55,694 nucleotides of DNA from assembly GCA_026392945.1 (NCBI GenBank), contig JAPLBB010000029.1, positions 1-55,694 of the forward strand. The letters run 5' to 3'. Positions 20,058-33,638 of this stretch are shown here, in pieces. The notes beneath the pieces were generated by a model. That model worked only from the letters and a program-made list of their open reading frames with translations, had not been told where the DNA came from and did not search any database. Numbering within the stretch: position 1 is the first letter of the stretch; every line of letters starts with the position of its first letter. The stretch comes from Actinomycetota bacterium (GTDB taxonomy: Bacteria > Actinomycetota > Actinomycetes > Nanopelagicales > Nanopelagicaceae). Made by a program: the position numbers and the translations under genes.

Positions 20058-21207
20058 GATTAGAGATTTCAAGCAAAGCTTTAGTTGTATCAGATTCATG
20101 ATCAGAATCAGTTGGATTATCACTTAACTTAACAATCACAGTTCTAGTTGCTGGATTTATAAATATAAATTGGCCATGTAATCCAAGCATCAAACTTGTA
20201 TTTGGATATGGGTGCCAAACCTGAGCGCCATAACCCCAATTTCGATCTAGGGTAGTTACTGGTGTAGTTAATCGATTAAGCCAGGCTTTATCAATTACTT
20301 TGTTTGGACCGGCGTACCCGCCATTTAAAAATAACATTCCTACTCGGGCGTAATCGATAGCAGATGCATTAAAGCAGCAGAATGCTTTCTCAGTGCCGCC
20401 AATTCGATCCACATTCCAAGTAGCTGGATACTTTGCGCCGACTACTTGCCAAACATTTTGACTAAAGTAATCCGCAACTCTTTTACCAGTTACCTTCTTG
20501 ATGATCATTCCCAGCATTTGGGTATCAACACTCATGTACTCAGATTTTGTACCTGGTTCAAAAGACATTTTGCGGTTGTTTTTTAAGAACCAATCAACAT
20601 CAGTTGATGCGTACATCTGTGCAATTGCCACACCCCAACCAGCTGGGCCAGAGGGGTAATTGTCGCTGACACCAACACCTGCTTGCATATCAAGTAATTG
20701 CTTAATCGTTACTAAATCAAAACTTGTTCCCGCTTTTAAGTCAGGGAAGTAGGTAACAAACTTGTCACTTTCTCTAATTTTGCCTTGCGCAACTAATTGG
20801 CCAATCATGATGCTAGTCATAGTTTTTGCTACCGAGTAAGAAGGTAGTTGAGTGCTTTGAGTTACACCATCTTTGTACCACTCGTAGGTCATTACGCCAT
20901 TTCGGAAAACAAGGAAAGCATTTGAATCGGTCTGCTTTAAAAATTCATTAAACGCAAGCGAGGTTCCTTTGTACATAATCTCGGCCGGCATTTTTTCAGA
21001 GGCTACTGGAATCGCAATAGGTTTGCTTGCTGGATCAATCACATGCCAAGGCAACAAGGTAGGAGTCTTTGAAGCTGGGGCAAGACCTAACTTAATTGTG
21101 GCGATTGGATCGGGATAATGAACAACCTTTAAAAATACGAAGAGAGCGGCGTATAAAACTGCTAATGAAATAACGGTATTTCGAAGAATCTTAAATAAAC
21201 GCTTCAT
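20047..21207 (-). CDS. Membrane-anchored serine hydrolase, beta-lactamase class C family
   Basis: A 386-residue protein with one N-terminal membrane helix (about 8-28) and an exported penicillin-binding-like domain. The nucleophile motif SVAK (about 125-128) is followed by a YMS motif in the position of YxN and by LHGQF near the C-terminus in place of KTG. Such proteins are esterases, D-aminopeptidases or true carboxypeptidases; I cannot tell which. I chose the second Met (21207) because a TAGGCT -10 box (21219-21214) lies exactly six bases upstream of it; ATG 21213 would touch the box itself. The gene lies against the grain between proB and proA, which are normally adjacent. Confidence 0.85.
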   Translation of the reverse strand: MKRLFKILRNTVISLAVLYAALFVFLKVVHYPDPIATIKLGLAPASKTPTLLPWHVIDPASKPIAIPVASEKMPAEIMYKGTSLAFNEFLKQTDSNAFLVFRNGVMTYEWYKDGVTQSTQLPSYSVAKTMTSIMIGQLVAQGKIRESDKFVTYFPDLKAGTSFDLVTIKQLLDMQAGVGVSDNYPSGPAGWGVAIAQMYASTDVDWFLKNNRKMSFEPGTKSEYMSVDTQMLGMIIKKVTGKRVADYFSQNVWQVVGAKYPATWNVDRIGGTEKAFCCFNASAIDYARVGMLFLNGGYAGPNKVIDKAWLNRLTTPVTTLDRNWGYGAQVWHPYPNTSLMLGLHGQFIFINPATRTVIVKLSDNPTDSDHESDTTKALLEISNLKN

Positions 21208-21213
21208 GGCCAT

Positions 21214-21234
21214 AGCCTAATTGACCGTAGGCTT
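21214..21234. promoter_or_regulatory. Divergent leaderless promoters for the hydrolase and proA
   Basis: Two TAGGCT boxes face outward within 20 bases. On the plus strand, 21228-21233 is six bases before the proA ATG. On the minus strand, 21219-21214 is six bases before the ATG at 21207. No ribosome binding site precedes either gene, and the two genes' -35 zones would overlap, so the promoters probably compete for polymerase. Confidence 0.5.
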
Positions 21235-21239
21235 AGGGC

Positions 21240-22508
21240 ATGAGCGCCACCACGATAATTGCCGATATTGCAAAGCGTGCTCGCATCGCTGCGCGCACAT
21301 TAGCCGCTTCAAGTGGAGACGAGCGCAATCAATTACTACTTAATATTGCAGATGAGTTGGAAAAGAATTTAGATTTAATTTTAAAAGCTAATCAATTAGA
21401 TATGGATGCGGCAAAATCTGCCGGTATTTCTTTATCACTTCAGGATCGCCTACTCCTTACTGAAAAGAGAATTAAGGAGATGGCGGCAGCCACAAGAGAT
21501 ATTGCAAAGTTAGCTGATCCACTTGGGAAAGTGTTGGTAGAGCGAAATCTAGCTAATGGCTTAAACCTTAAACAAAAATCTGTGCCATTTGGAGTTGTTG
21601 GAATGGTTTATGAAGCAAGGCCAAATGTCACTGTTGATGCCGCAGTTATTTTAATTAAATCTGGCAATGCTGCACTCTTACGTGGCTCATCCACTGCTTC
21701 AAATAGTAATCAGGCATTAATTACAGTTATGAAAAAGGCATTTACAAATGCCAAAATATCTGAAGAAGTATTACAAATAATTCCATCAGATGATCGCGCT
21801 ACTGCAACTGCTCTGCTTACAGCTCGCGGCTTAGTTGACTTAGTAATACCGCGGGGAAGTGCGCAGCTAATTCGCTCAGTGATAGATGAGGCAACAGTGC
21901 CAACGATTGAGACTGGCGCTGGTGTCTGCCACGTTTATGTTGATAAAACTGCAGATTTAGAAAAAGCGGTTGCGATTTTAATTAATTCAAAGTGTGATCG
22001 CCCAAGTGTTTGCAACGCCGCTGAGACCTTACTTGTACATCAAGATATAGCTGAAAAATTCCTACCAATTGCTTTGAATGCTTTAACTTTGGCAGGTGTG
22101 ACTATTAATGCTGATAATGCGAGCAAAGTTATTGCAGATAAGTTGAATATCAAAGTTAATCCGGCAACTGAGGCATCTTGGTCAACTGAGTATGGCAGCC
22201 TTGAAATAAATGTGGCACAGGTAAGTGATGTAATGGGCGCGATTGATCATATTGCAAAGTATGGGACTAACCATACGGAAGCTATTGTTGCCGAAGATAA
22301 AGAGGCTATTTCAATTTTTACTTCATTAAATGACTGCGCAGCAATAATGGTCAACGCTTCAACAAGATTTACAGATGGTGGACAGATGGGGTTTGGCGCG
22401 GAGATTGGAATTTCAAATCAAAAATTACACGCCCGTGGCCCAATGGGACTTGAGCAGATGACTACAACAACTTGGATTGTTAGCGGAAACGGGCAAATTC
22501 GCCAGTGA
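21240..22508 (+). CDS. proA: Glutamate-5-semialdehyde dehydrogenase (gamma-glutamyl phosphate reductase)
   Basis: This enzyme reduces gamma-glutamyl phosphate with NADPH in the second step of proline synthesis. The 422-residue product has the aldehyde-dehydrogenase-like fold with the ProA signature GVVGMVYEARPNVTVD, a catalytic Cys near residue 258 in KCDRPSVCNAAETLL, and the C-terminal block FTDGGQMGFGAEIGIS. It likely has its own leaderless message. Confidence 0.96.
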   Translation: MSATTIIADIAKRARIAARTLAASSGDERNQLLLNIADELEKNLDLILKANQLDMDAAKSAGISLSLQDRLLLTEKRIKEMAAATRDIAKLADPLGKVLVERNLANGLNLKQKSVPFGVVGMVYEARPNVTVDAAVILIKSGNAALLRGSSTASNSNQALITVMKKAFTNAKISEEVLQIIPSDDRATATALLTARGLVDLVIPRGSAQLIRSVIDEATVPTIETGAGVCHVYVDKTADLEKAVAILINSKCDRPSVCNAAETLLVHQDIAEKFLPIALNALTLAGVTINADNASKVIADKLNIKVNPATEASWSTEYGSLEINVAQVSDVMGAIDHIAKYGTNHTEAIVAEDKEAISIFTSLNDCAAIMVNASTRFTDGGQMGFGAEIGISNQKLHARGPMGLEQMTTTTWIVSGNGQIRQ

Positions 22509-22534
22509 ATTAACACCAGTTATACTCACCAATT

Positions 22535-22732
22535 ATGGCCGCAATCTCCCGCGATGAAGTCGCAAATTTAGCTCGCTTAGCTCGCATCACAATGACTCAC
22601 CCACTTGCAGTTAATAATGTAACTCGTGAAGATTTAGTTTTGCCAAGTCTTACGCCAACTGAAGCACTCTCTGGTGCGCCAGCATCTGATGAGGGCAGAT
22701 TTAAAGTTCCCCAAATTTTAGGTGAAGAGTAA
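22535..22732 (+). CDS. gatC: Glutamyl-tRNA(Gln) amidotransferase subunit C, internally shortened
   Basis: GatC stabilises GatA and docks it to GatB in the amidotransferase that makes Gln-tRNA(Gln). The product has only 65 residues against about 95-100 for the family. Both ends are canonical: [18 protein letters not shown] at the N-terminus and [15 protein letters not shown]...[12 protein letters not shown] at the C-terminus. The usual middle of about 30-34 residues (the second helix, FxxQLxxILxxV region) is missing without a frame change. A TATACT box (22521-22526) lies eight bases before the ATG. The stop overlaps gatA by one base. Confidence 0.88.
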   Translation: MAAISRDEVANLARLARITMTHPLAVNNVTREDLVLPSLTPTEALSGAPASDEGRFKVPQILGEE

Positions 22733-24231
22733 TGAGCATTAGAGATAACGCCTCAGTTATGGCGGCTGCTCTTAATAACAAAGAGATCAGCGCGGTTGAA
22801 TTAACAAATCAGCATTATGAACAGATTGCCGCTGTTGATAAAGATGTTCACGCATTTTTATACTTAGATAAAGAGGGTGCGTTAGCTCAAGCCAAAGAGG
22901 TTGACAAAAAACGCGCTGCTGGTGAGAAATTATCACCCCTTGCTGGTGTGCCAATAGCACTTAAAGATGTAATGACTCAAAAAGGTGTACCAACCACATG
23001 TGGATCTAAGATTCTAGAAGGCTGGAAGCCACCATATGACTCAACAGTTGTAAGTAAATTAAAAGATGCTGGTGTAATTATTCTTGGTAAAACAAATATG
23101 GATGAGTTTGCAATGGGTTCATCAACTGAAAACTCAGCATATGGACCAACACATAATCCATGGGATCTAACCAGAATTCCTGGTGGCTCAGGTGGTGGAT
23201 CATCTGCTTCACTTGCAGCTTTTGAAGCACCACTTGCAATTGGAACTGATACTGGTGGATCAATTCGTCAACCAGCTGCAGTAACTGGAACAGTTGGAGT
23301 TAAGCCAACTTATGGCGGAGTTTCACGTTACGGCTTAGTTGCATTCTCATCATCTCTTGATCAAGCAGGTCCATGTGCGCGCACTGTCTTAGATACCGCA
23401 CTATTGCATCAAGTAATTGCCGGCTTTGATCCAAAGGATTCAACCAGTATTAATCAAGCAGTTCCAGATTTGGTTGCTGCGGCTAAAAAATTGGATATAA
23501 AGGGAATGAAGATTGGTGTTGTTAAGCAATTAGCAGGGGATGGATACCAAAAGGGTGTTGAAAATAAGTTTAATGAGGCGGTTGCAGAGCTAGTTAAGTT
23601 AGGCGCTGAGATTGTTGAAGTATCCTGTCCAAACTTTGAATACGCGCTAGCTGCTTACTATCTAATTGCGCCAAGTGAGTGCTCATCAAATTTAGCAAAA
23701 TTTGATTCAATGCGCTTTGGTTTACGTGTTGGTGATGATGGCACAAAGGGTGCTGAAGAGGTTATGAATCTAACTCGGCAAGCAGGCTTTGGCCGCGAAG
23801 TTAAGCGCCGAATTATTCTTGGTACTTACGCACTTTCTTCAGGTTATTACGATGCTTATTACGGCTCAGCGCAAAAGGTTAGAACATTAATAAAGCAGGA
23901 TTTTGATGCCGCTTTCACTAAGTGTGATGTTTTAGTTTCACCAACTGCACCAACTACCGCATTTAAAATCGGTGAGAAGAGCAATGATCCACTTGCCATG
24001 TATTTAAATGATATTGCCACAATTCCAGTAAATATGGCCGGCATTGGCGGAATGAGTCTGCCTTGCGGATTAGCTGAGGAAGATAATCTGCCAGTTGGTT
24101 TTCAAATCATGTCACCAGCGATGAAAGATGATCGAATGTATTTAGTTGGCGGCGCTCTTGAAGCGGCACTAATTTCTAAGTGGGGTAAGCCAATATTAGA
24201 TTTCGCACCAAAGCTTGCAGGTTCAAAATGA
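22732..24231 (+). CDS. gatA: Aspartyl/glutamyl-tRNA amidotransferase subunit A
   Basis: This amidase subunit releases ammonia from glutamine for transamidation of misacylated Glu-tRNA(Gln). The Ser-cisSer-Lys triad is visible: Lys78 in ALKDVM, cis-Ser153 within the [10 protein letters not shown] signature, and Ser177 in [12 protein letters not shown]. Length is 499 residues. It is tightly coupled to gatC (TAATG) and gatB (ATGA). A complete gatCAB is the expected route to Gln-tRNA in actinobacteria. Confidence 0.97.
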   Translation: MSIRDNASVMAAALNNKEISAVELTNQHYEQIAAVDKDVHAFLYLDKEGALAQAKEVDKKRAAGEKLSPLAGVPIALKDVMTQKGVPTTCGSKILEGWKPPYDSTVVSKLKDAGVIILGKTNMDEFAMGSSTENSAYGPTHNPWDLTRIPGGSGGGSSASLAAFEAPLAIGTDTGGSIRQPAAVTGTVGVKPTYGGVSRYGLVAFSSSLDQAGPCARTVLDTALLHQVIAGFDPKDSTSINQAVPDLVAAAKKLDIKGMKIGVVKQLAGDGYQKGVENKFNEAVAELVKLGAEIVEVSCPNFEYALAAYYLIAPSECSSNLAKFDSMRFGLRVGDDGTKGAEEVMNLTRQAGFGREVKRRIILGTYALSSGYYDAYYGSAQKVRTLIKQDFDAAFTKCDVLVSPTAPTTAFKIGEKSNDPLAMYLNDIATIPVNMAGIGGMSLPCGLAEEDNLPVGFQIMSPAMKDDRMYLVGGALEAALISKWGKPILDFAPKLAGSK

Positions 24232-25724
24232 GTTTAAATTACGATCAAGCTATAGAAAAATATGAGCCAACACTAGGACTTGAGGTCCATGTTGAGTTAA
24301 ATACAAAGTCAAAGATGTTTTGTGGTTGTGCAACTGAGTTCGGAGCCCAACCAAATACTCAAACCTGTCCAGTATGTCTTGGTCTTCCTGGTGCGCTGCC
24401 AGTTGTTAATAAGAAAGCTATTGAAAGCTCAATCCTGATTGGATTAGCGCTCAACTGTTCAATTGCGCCATTTTCAAGATTTGCTAGAAAAAATTACTTT
24501 TATCCTGATATGCCAAAAAACTTTCAAACCTCACAATATGACGAGCCGATCTGTATTAATGGTTTTCTAGATGTTGAGGTTGAAACTGATGAAGGTATGA
24601 AAACATTTAGAATCGAAATTGAACGAGTTCACATGGAAGAAGACACCGGTAAATCTCTGCATGTTGGTGGATCAACTGGGCGAATTCATGGCGCTGAATA
24701 CTCTCTTTTAGATTACAACCGAGCTGGCATTCCATTGGTAGAGATTGTTACCAAAATTGTTCCTGGCACTGGTAAATACGCACCCCTTGTTGCCCGCGGT
24801 TATGTTGCAGCTTTGCGAGATATTTTGCGTGGTTTAAAAGTCTCAGATGTAAAGATGGAGCAGGGCTCACTTAGATGCGATGTGAATTTATCTCTATCAA
24901 AGACAGGTAGTGGAAAACTTGGCACAAGAAGTGAGACAAAAAATGTTAACTCACTTCGCTCTGTAGAACGTGCCGTAACTGGTGAAGTAATTCGCCAAGC
25001 AAATAGATTAGAAAGTGGCGAAAGAATTGTGCAGGAGACTCGTCACTTCTTAGAGGAGAGTGGTGAGACTCGTCCTGGTAGATCTAAAGAGCAGGCGGAA
25101 GATTATCGCTACTTCCCAGAACCAGATTTAGTACCAGTTGTACCTGATGCAAAATGGATCGAAGAGTTAAGAAAGAGTTTGCCAGAAAAACCATCAGATC
25201 GCAGAGCGAGATTACAAACTGCTTGGGGTGTTCCAGATAAAGAGATGGCGGCGATGATTAATGCCGAGTTACTTGATACGGTTGAAGAGACAGTTTTGTT
25301 AGGTGCAGATCCAACCAAGGCTCGTAGTTGGTGGTTGGGTGAAATATCTAGAATTGCTAATGATCGCGCAGTTTTACCTACTGAATTAATCTCCGTTAAA
25401 GATGTTGCCCAAGTTATTGCATTAATTGCAAGTGGTGAGTTAACCGATAAGTTAGCTCGGCAAGTAGTTGAAGGAGTTATTGCTGGTGAAGGTAACCCGG
25501 CAGATGTAATTAGCAAGCGCGGCTTAAAAGTTGTCTCAGATGATTCCCAGTTGATGAAAGCTATTGAAGACGCAATCGCTGCTCAACCAGAGACCGCTGA
25601 GCGAGTACGAGGTGGAAATGTTCCAGCGGCCGGTGCCTTAATTGGTGCGGTCATGAAAGCAACTGGTGGGCAGGCAGATGCAGCTAAGGTGCGGGAACTA
25701 TTATTAAAACACTTAGGACAATAA
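24228..25724 (+). CDS. gatB: Aspartyl/glutamyl-tRNA amidotransferase subunit B
   Basis: This subunit binds the tRNA, activates the glutamyl group with ATP and receives ammonia from GatA. The N-terminal cradle has [16 protein letters not shown] and the zinc-site cysteines (FCGC, TCPVC). The signature [14 protein letters not shown] and a C-terminal YqeY-like tail domain of about 150 residues complete the 498-residue protein. The ilvD promoter box lies across its stop codon. Confidence 0.97.
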   Translation: MSLNYDQAIEKYEPTLGLEVHVELNTKSKMFCGCATEFGAQPNTQTCPVCLGLPGALPVVNKKAIESSILIGLALNCSIAPFSRFARKNYFYPDMPKNFQTSQYDEPICINGFLDVEVETDEGMKTFRIEIERVHMEEDTGKSLHVGGSTGRIHGAEYSLLDYNRAGIPLVEIVTKIVPGTGKYAPLVARGYVAALRDILRGLKVSDVKMEQGSLRCDVNLSLSKTGSGKLGTRSETKNVNSLRSVERAVTGEVIRQANRLESGERIVQETRHFLEESGETRPGRSKEQAEDYRYFPEPDLVPVVPDAKWIEELRKSLPEKPSDRRARLQTAWGVPDKEMAAMINAELLDTVEETVLLGADPTKARSWWLGEISRIANDRAVLPTELISVKDVAQVIALIASGELTDKLARQVVEGVIAGEGNPADVISKRGLKVVSDDSQLMKAIEDAIAAQPETAERVRGGNVPAAGALIGAVMKATGGQADAAKVRELLLKHLGQ

Positions 25725-25727
25725 ACT
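25722..25727 (+). promoter_or_regulatory. Leaderless -10 box for ilvD
   Basis: TAAACT overlaps the gatB stop codon and is followed by exactly six bases (AATCTC) and the ilvD ATG. No Shine-Dalgarno is seen. Confidence 0.5.
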
Positions 25728-25733
25728 AATCTC

Positions 25734-27425
25734 ATGAGCGAAAAAAATCCGCCAAACAAGATGAAGCCAAGATCTGGCTTAGTCACCGATGGTATGGAGC
25801 GTGCTCCAGCTCGCGGAATGCTTCGCGCAGTTGGAATGAAAGATGAAGATTTTGCTAAACCGCAAATTGGTATTGCATCATCTTGGAATGAAATTACTCC
25901 TTGTAATTTATCTCTCGATCGTTTAGCTAAAGCATCTAAAAAAGGCGTAAAAGACGCTGGCGGTTTTCCAATGCAATTTGGCACCATCTCTGTCTCTGAT
26001 GGAATTTCAATGGGACATGAAGGAATGCACTTCTCATTAGTTTCTCGTGAAGTAATTGCTGACTCTGTAGAAACTGTAATGCAAGCAGAGCGGTTAGATG
26101 GCATGGTTACATTTGCCGGTTGCGATAAATCACTTCCTGGCATGATGATGGCAGCAGCTCGAATGGATGTTGCAAGTGTTTTTGTTTATGCAGGTTCTAC
26201 TATGCCAGGAAAAGTTGATGGCCGAGATGTAACAATCATTGATGCATTTGAAGCAGTTGGCGCCTGTGCTCGGGGATTAATTTCTCAAGAAGAGGTAGAT
26301 AAAATTGAACGAGCAATCTGTCCAGGTGAAGGTGCCTGTGGCGGTATGTACACCGCAAACACCATGGCAGCAGTAGGTGAAGCAATTGGTTTGTCACTTC
26401 CTGGCTCGGCTTCACCACCATCAATTGATCGTCGTCGTGATGATTACGCAGTTAAATCAGGAGCAGCAGTTGTTGAGTTAATTAGAAAAGGTATTACTAC
26501 TCGTCAGATTTTGACTAAGAAAGCCTTTGAAAATGCAATTACAGTTGTAATGGCATTAGGTGGATCAACAAATGCAGTGCTTCACCTTCTTGCAATCGCA
26601 CACGAGGCAGAGGTTGAATTAACACTTGAAGATTTCCATCGGGTTGGATCCAAGGTGCCACTGCTTGGAGATCTAAAACCATTTGGTAAGTATGTAATGA
26701 CTGATGTGGACAAGGTGGGTGGAATTCCAGTAGTTCTTCGCGCACTTCTTGATGCTGGTTTATTACATGGCGATTGTTTAACTGTTACCGGAAAAACTAT
26801 GGCTGAAAATCTAAAGGATGTTTCTCCTCCTGATCCAGATGGTGAAATTCTAAAAGCTGTAAATAATCCAATGTCACTTGGTGGTGGAATCACAATCCTT
26901 GGTGGCTCACTTGTACCTGATGGCGCAGTTTGTAAGACAGCTGGAGTTGGTGTTGATGTATTTGAAGGACCAGCAAAGGTTTTCGAACGTGAACAATCTG
27001 CGATGGATGCTTTAGAGAACGGCTCAATTGTTGCTGGTGATGTTGTTGTAATTAGATATGAAGGACCAAAGGGTGGCCCTGGTATGCGCGAGATGTTAAT
27101 GATTACTGGCGCAATTAAAGGTGCTGGACTTGGTAAATCTGTGTTGCTGCTAACTGATGGCAGATTCTCTGGCGGCACAACCGGTCTTTGTGTCGGACAT
27201 GTTGCTCCTGAAGCAGTTGATGGTGGTCCAATTGCATTTGTTAACAATGGTGATCGGGTAAGAATTGATATTAAGAATAGAACTTTAGATTTATTAGTAG
27301 ATGAAAAAGAGATGACAGAGCGTAAGAAAAATTTCAAACCGATCCCACACAAATATCGCCGCGGGGTTTTAGCTAAGTATTCAAAGTTAGTAGGCAGTGC
27401 AGCAAAGGGTGCGGTCTGCGATTAA
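25734..27425 (+). CDS. ilvD: Dihydroxy-acid dehydratase
   Basis: This Fe-S enzyme makes the 2-keto acids of valine and isoleucine in the third common step of branched-chain synthesis. The 563-residue sequence has cluster ligand cysteines in [10 protein letters not shown] (near residue 130) and [16 protein letters not shown], plus a conserved Cys in CKTAGVG. The C-terminal block [19 protein letters not shown] is characteristic. Long open frames on the opposite strand (for example 256 codons) are shadows. It precedes the ilvB attenuator. Confidence 0.97.
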   Translation: MSEKNPPNKMKPRSGLVTDGMERAPARGMLRAVGMKDEDFAKPQIGIASSWNEITPCNLSLDRLAKASKKGVKDAGGFPMQFGTISVSDGISMGHEGMHFSLVSREVIADSVETVMQAERLDGMVTFAGCDKSLPGMMMAAARMDVASVFVYAGSTMPGKVDGRDVTIIDAFEAVGACARGLISQEEVDKIERAICPGEGACGGMYTANTMAAVGEAIGLSLPGSASPPSIDRRRDDYAVKSGAAVVELIRKGITTRQILTKKAFENAITVVMALGGSTNAVLHLLAIAHEAEVELTLEDFHRVGSKVPLLGDLKPFGKYVMTDVDKVGGIPVVLRALLDAGLLHGDCLTVTGKTMAENLKDVSPPDPDGEILKAVNNPMSLGGGITILGGSLVPDGAVCKTAGVGVDVFEGPAKVFEREQSAMDALENGSIVAGDVVVIRYEGPKGGPGMREMLMITGAIKGAGLGKSVLLLTDGRFSGGTTGLCVGHVAPEAVDGGPIAFVNNGDRVRIDIKNRTLDLLVDEKEMTERKKNFKPIPHKYRRGVLAKYSKLVGSAAKGAVCD

Positions 27426-27476
27426 TTGCAGTTTTGTTATAAGTACGCTCAAATATTGAGATTGATATCTCACGGG

Positions 27477-27505
27477 TTGACTAGACTAACTACACCTGAG
27501 AAACT
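27477..27505 (+). promoter_or_regulatory. Promoter of the ilv leader and ilvBNC operon
   Basis: The -35 box TTGACT (27477-27482) is 17 bases from GAAACT (27500-27505), which stands exactly six bases before the leader-peptide ATG. The leader message would itself be leaderless. Just upstream is the palindrome TGAGAT-TGAT-ATCTCA (27457-27472), a possible operator. Confidence 0.55.
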
Positions 27506-27511
27506 ACAGCC

Positions 27512-27586
27512 ATGAAGAACACCTCACTAATCTCACAAATTGCGATCACATCTGTGGTCGTGGTGATTATTGAGCGTGCGCGCTAA
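27512..27586 (+). CDS. ilv operon leader peptide (24 residues)
   Basis: A short reading frame of 24 codons plus stop. Ten residues are branched-chain: Leu6, Ile7, Ile10, Ile12, then the uninterrupted run Val15-Val16-Val17-Val18-Ile19-Ile20, followed by ERAR and a stop. Such a run before an intrinsic terminator is the hallmark of ribosome-mediated attenuation, as known for ilvBNC in Corynebacterium and ilvGMEDA in E. coli. Ribosomes short of valyl- or isoleucyl-tRNA would stall at codons 15-20. No Shine-Dalgarno is present; the ATG fits leaderless initiation. Confidence 0.85.
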   Translation: MKNTSLISQIAITSVVVVIIERAR

Positions 27587-27607
27587 CTAAAAAAAGTTAG
27601 TTCGCAC
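27576..27607 (+). promoter_or_regulatory. Hairpin at the end of the ilv leader frame
   Basis: GTGCG (27576-27580) pairs with CGCAC (27603-27607) and CTAACT (27583-27588) with AGTTAG (27595-27600), with a small internal loop and an A-rich apical loop. It spans the leader stop codon and shares base 27607 with the terminator stem. It may be the pause or protector hairpin; which structure acts as the antiterminator is not settled by eye. Confidence 0.55.
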
Positions 27608-27637
27608 CCCTCAGATAAAACTGGGGGGTTTTGTTTT
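27607..27637 (+). terminator. Attenuator terminator before ilvB
   Basis: The stem CCCCTCAG (27607-27614) / CTGGGGGG (27621-27628) has one G-U pair and loop ATAAAA, followed by TTTTGTTTT. It lies between the leader peptide and ilvB with no other gene to terminate, which fits an attenuator. Confidence 0.85.
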
Positions 27638-27665
27638 AGACAAGGTCTAGTTAAGAAAGGAAGCG

Positions 27666-29401
27666 ATGAGCAAGATGAATGGTGCACAAAGTTTAGTTAA
27701 CGCACTCGAGGCTGCCGGTGTTGATGTCATGTTTGGCATACCAGGCGGCGCAATTCTTCCTGCTTACGATCCAATTTTTGATTCAAAGATCCGCCATATA
27801 TTAGTAAGGCATGAACAAGGTGCAGGTCACGCTGCAACTGGTTATGCCCAAGCTACTGGTCGAGTTGGTGTTTGTATTGCAACATCTGGACCTGGCGCTA
27901 CAAATTTAGTAACACCACTTGCTGATGCACAAATGGACTCTGTTCCAATCGTGGCCATTACTGGTCAAGTTCCATCTGCAGCAATTGGTACTGATGCATT
28001 TCAAGAAGCAGATATTCGCGGCGTTACCATGCCAGTTACAAAACATAATTATTTAATTACCGACCCAGATGATATTCCACGCGCAATCGCGGAAGCATTT
28101 CATATTGCAAGTACTGGCCGGCCGGGCGCAGTTCTAGTTGATATTGCTAAAGATGCGCTGCAAAAAGAGACCACCTTTAACTATCCAAAAAATGTTTCAC
28201 TAGCTGGTTATAACCCAGTAGTTGAGCCAAAGAGTGAGGCGATCAGAGATGCCGCAGCTTTAATTACTCAATCTAAAAAACCAGTTCTTTATGTTGGTGG
28301 CGGAATAATTAAGGCAAATGCGGCTAAAGAGTTGATGCAGCTTGCTGAGATAACTGGCGCACCGGTTGTTACTACTTTGATGGCACGGGGTGCTTTCCCT
28401 GATTCACACCCACAACACCTTGGTATGCCTGGCATGCATGGAACTGTTGCTGCAGTTACCGCGCTACAAAAGGCAGATTTATTAATTACCTTAGGCGCAC
28501 GATTTGATGACCGAGTAACCGGAAAACTTTCAACCTTTGCACCAAATGCCAAGATTATTCACGCCGATATAGACCCAGCTGAAATTGGTAAGAATCGCCA
28601 TGCTGATGTAGCAATCATTGGTGACTTAAAAAATATTTTGCGCGCACTTAATCCAGCAACTAAAGCCGCATTAGCAAAATCTCACCCAGATTTAACTCCT
28701 TGGCTTACTGAAACATATGGCTGGCGAAGTAAGTTCCCATTAGGTTATGACAAACCATCTGATGGCTCTGTTTCACCACAATATGTAATTGAAAGAATCG
28801 GCAAGATCTCTGGTCCAGACACAATTTTTACAGCTGGTGTTGGTCAACATCAAATGTGGGCATCACAATTTATTGGTTATGAAAAACCAAGAACCTGGCT
28901 TAACTCAGGCGGTCTTGGAACCATGGGTTACGCAGTTCCTGCTGCAATGGGTGCAAAGGTAGGAGCTCCTGACACAACTGTTTGGGCAATTGATGGTGAT
29001 GGCTGTTTCCAAATGACTAATCAAGAGTTAGTAACTTGTGCGCTGAACAATATTCCAATCAAGGTAGCAGTAATTAATAATGAATCACTTGGCATGGTCC
29101 GCCAGTGGCAAACTCTTTTCTATAACCAACGTTATTCAAATACTGATTTGCACTCAAAGCGAATCCCAGATTTCAAATTATTGGCTGAAGCAATGGGTTG
29201 TGTTGGTTTGCGTTGTGAGCGGCCAGAGGATGTTGATAAAACTATTGAGGCAGCGATGGCAATTAATGATCGTCCAGTTGTAGTTGATTTTAATGTTCAT
29301 CGTGATGCAATGGTTTGGCCGATGGTGGCTGCTGGCACATCAAATGATGACATCACAGTTGCCAGATCAATGGCCCCGGTCTGGGATTCACAGGAGTTGT
29401 A

Positions 29402-29402
<1 letters not shown>
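27666..29402 (+). CDS. ilvB: Acetolactate synthase large subunit
   Basis: This ThDP-dependent enzyme condenses pyruvate with pyruvate or 2-ketobutyrate in the first common step of valine and isoleucine synthesis. The 578-residue product has [12 protein letters not shown], the catalytic Glu in [14 protein letters not shown] (near 51), and the ThDP/Mg motif [14 protein letters not shown] near residue 445. The ATG has ribosome binding site AAAGGAAG, 28 bases after the attenuator T-run. ilvN overlaps the stop by one base. Confidence 0.97.
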
Positions 29403-32600
<3,198 letters not shown>

Positions 32601-32604
<4 letters not shown>

Positions 32605-33638
32605 AGAGTTTTAATTTAGCTGTCATACCAGGAGACGGCATTGGACCTGAGGTAGTAGGTGAAGGACTTAAGGTTTTAGATGCGGTTGCGAAAAAATATG
32701 ATTTAACCTTTAACAAAACTAATTATGATTTAGGTGCTGCCTATTGGCACAAGACTGGTGAAACTTTGCCTGATTCTGTGATGGCTGAGTTGGCAAAATC
32801 TGATGTAATTTTGTTAGGTGCGGTAGGAGATCCAACTGTGCCAAGTGGAGTATTAGAGCGAGGATTACTTCTTAAATTACGATTTGCTTTTGAACATTAT
32901 ATAAATTTACGCCCAGCTAAATTATTTCCTGGAGTGATCTCACCAATTACAAATAATAAAGGCATTGATTTTGTAGTGGTTAGAGAGGGAACAGAAGGTC
33001 TTTATGTTGGTGCTGGCTCATTAAAAGATGAGGGCACAAATAAAGAGTTAGCAATTGAAGAGTCGATTAATACCTATAAAGGTGTTGAGCGAGTAATTAG
33101 AGATGCATTTGACCGAGCAAAGCTTCGGCCACGCAAAAAACTGACCTTAGTTCACAAGAACAATGTGTTGGCAAGAGCTGGTGGGCTTTGGACTCGAGTG
33201 TTTAACGAGGTTGCAAAGGATTTCCCGGAAGTTACAACTGATTACTTACATGTTGATGCTGCCTCAATGTTTTTTGTAACAAATCCAGAGAGATTTGATG
33301 TGGTAGTAACTGATAATTTATTTGGCGACATCATTACTGATATCGCAGCTGCTATCTGTGGTGGCATTGGACTTGCTGCTAGTGGAAATATAAATCCAAC
33401 TGGTGCTTTTCCATCTATGTTTGAACCAGTTCATGGCTCAGCCCCTGATATTGCTGGAAAAAACTTAGCTGATCCAACTGCAACTGTTTTATCAATTGCG
33501 ATGATGCTAAATCACTTAGGTGAGAGTAAGGCTGCAAATGATGTTGAGGCAGCAGTGGCAAAGGATCTTGCTAGCCGGGCAGATAAGAAGCGTTCAACAA
33601 CTGAGGTCGGCGCAGCATTAGTGGCGGGTGTGTCATGA
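32601..33638 (+). CDS. leuB: 3-isopropylmalate dehydrogenase
   Basis: An NAD-dependent oxidative decarboxylase of leucine synthesis that may also act on the methylmalate intermediate of the citramalate route. The start [12 protein letters not shown], the loop [10 protein letters not shown], the metal Asp block [13 protein letters not shown] and the NAD site [13 protein letters not shown] identify LeuB in 345 residues. The lack of a Tyr/Lys pattern specific for isocitrate and the neighbours favour LeuB over Icd. leuA, leuC and leuD are not in the window. It overlaps serA and ilvE by four bases each. Confidence 0.93.

Noticed and set aside
25583-26143. 186-codon minus-strand frame across the gatB-ilvD junction
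   Set aside because: It runs antisense to two certain genes and has no recognisable domain.
26582-27352. 256-codon open frame opposite ilvD
   Set aside because: Shadow of a well-conserved dehydratase; composition is Ser/Pro/Thr-rich with no motif or ribosome binding site.
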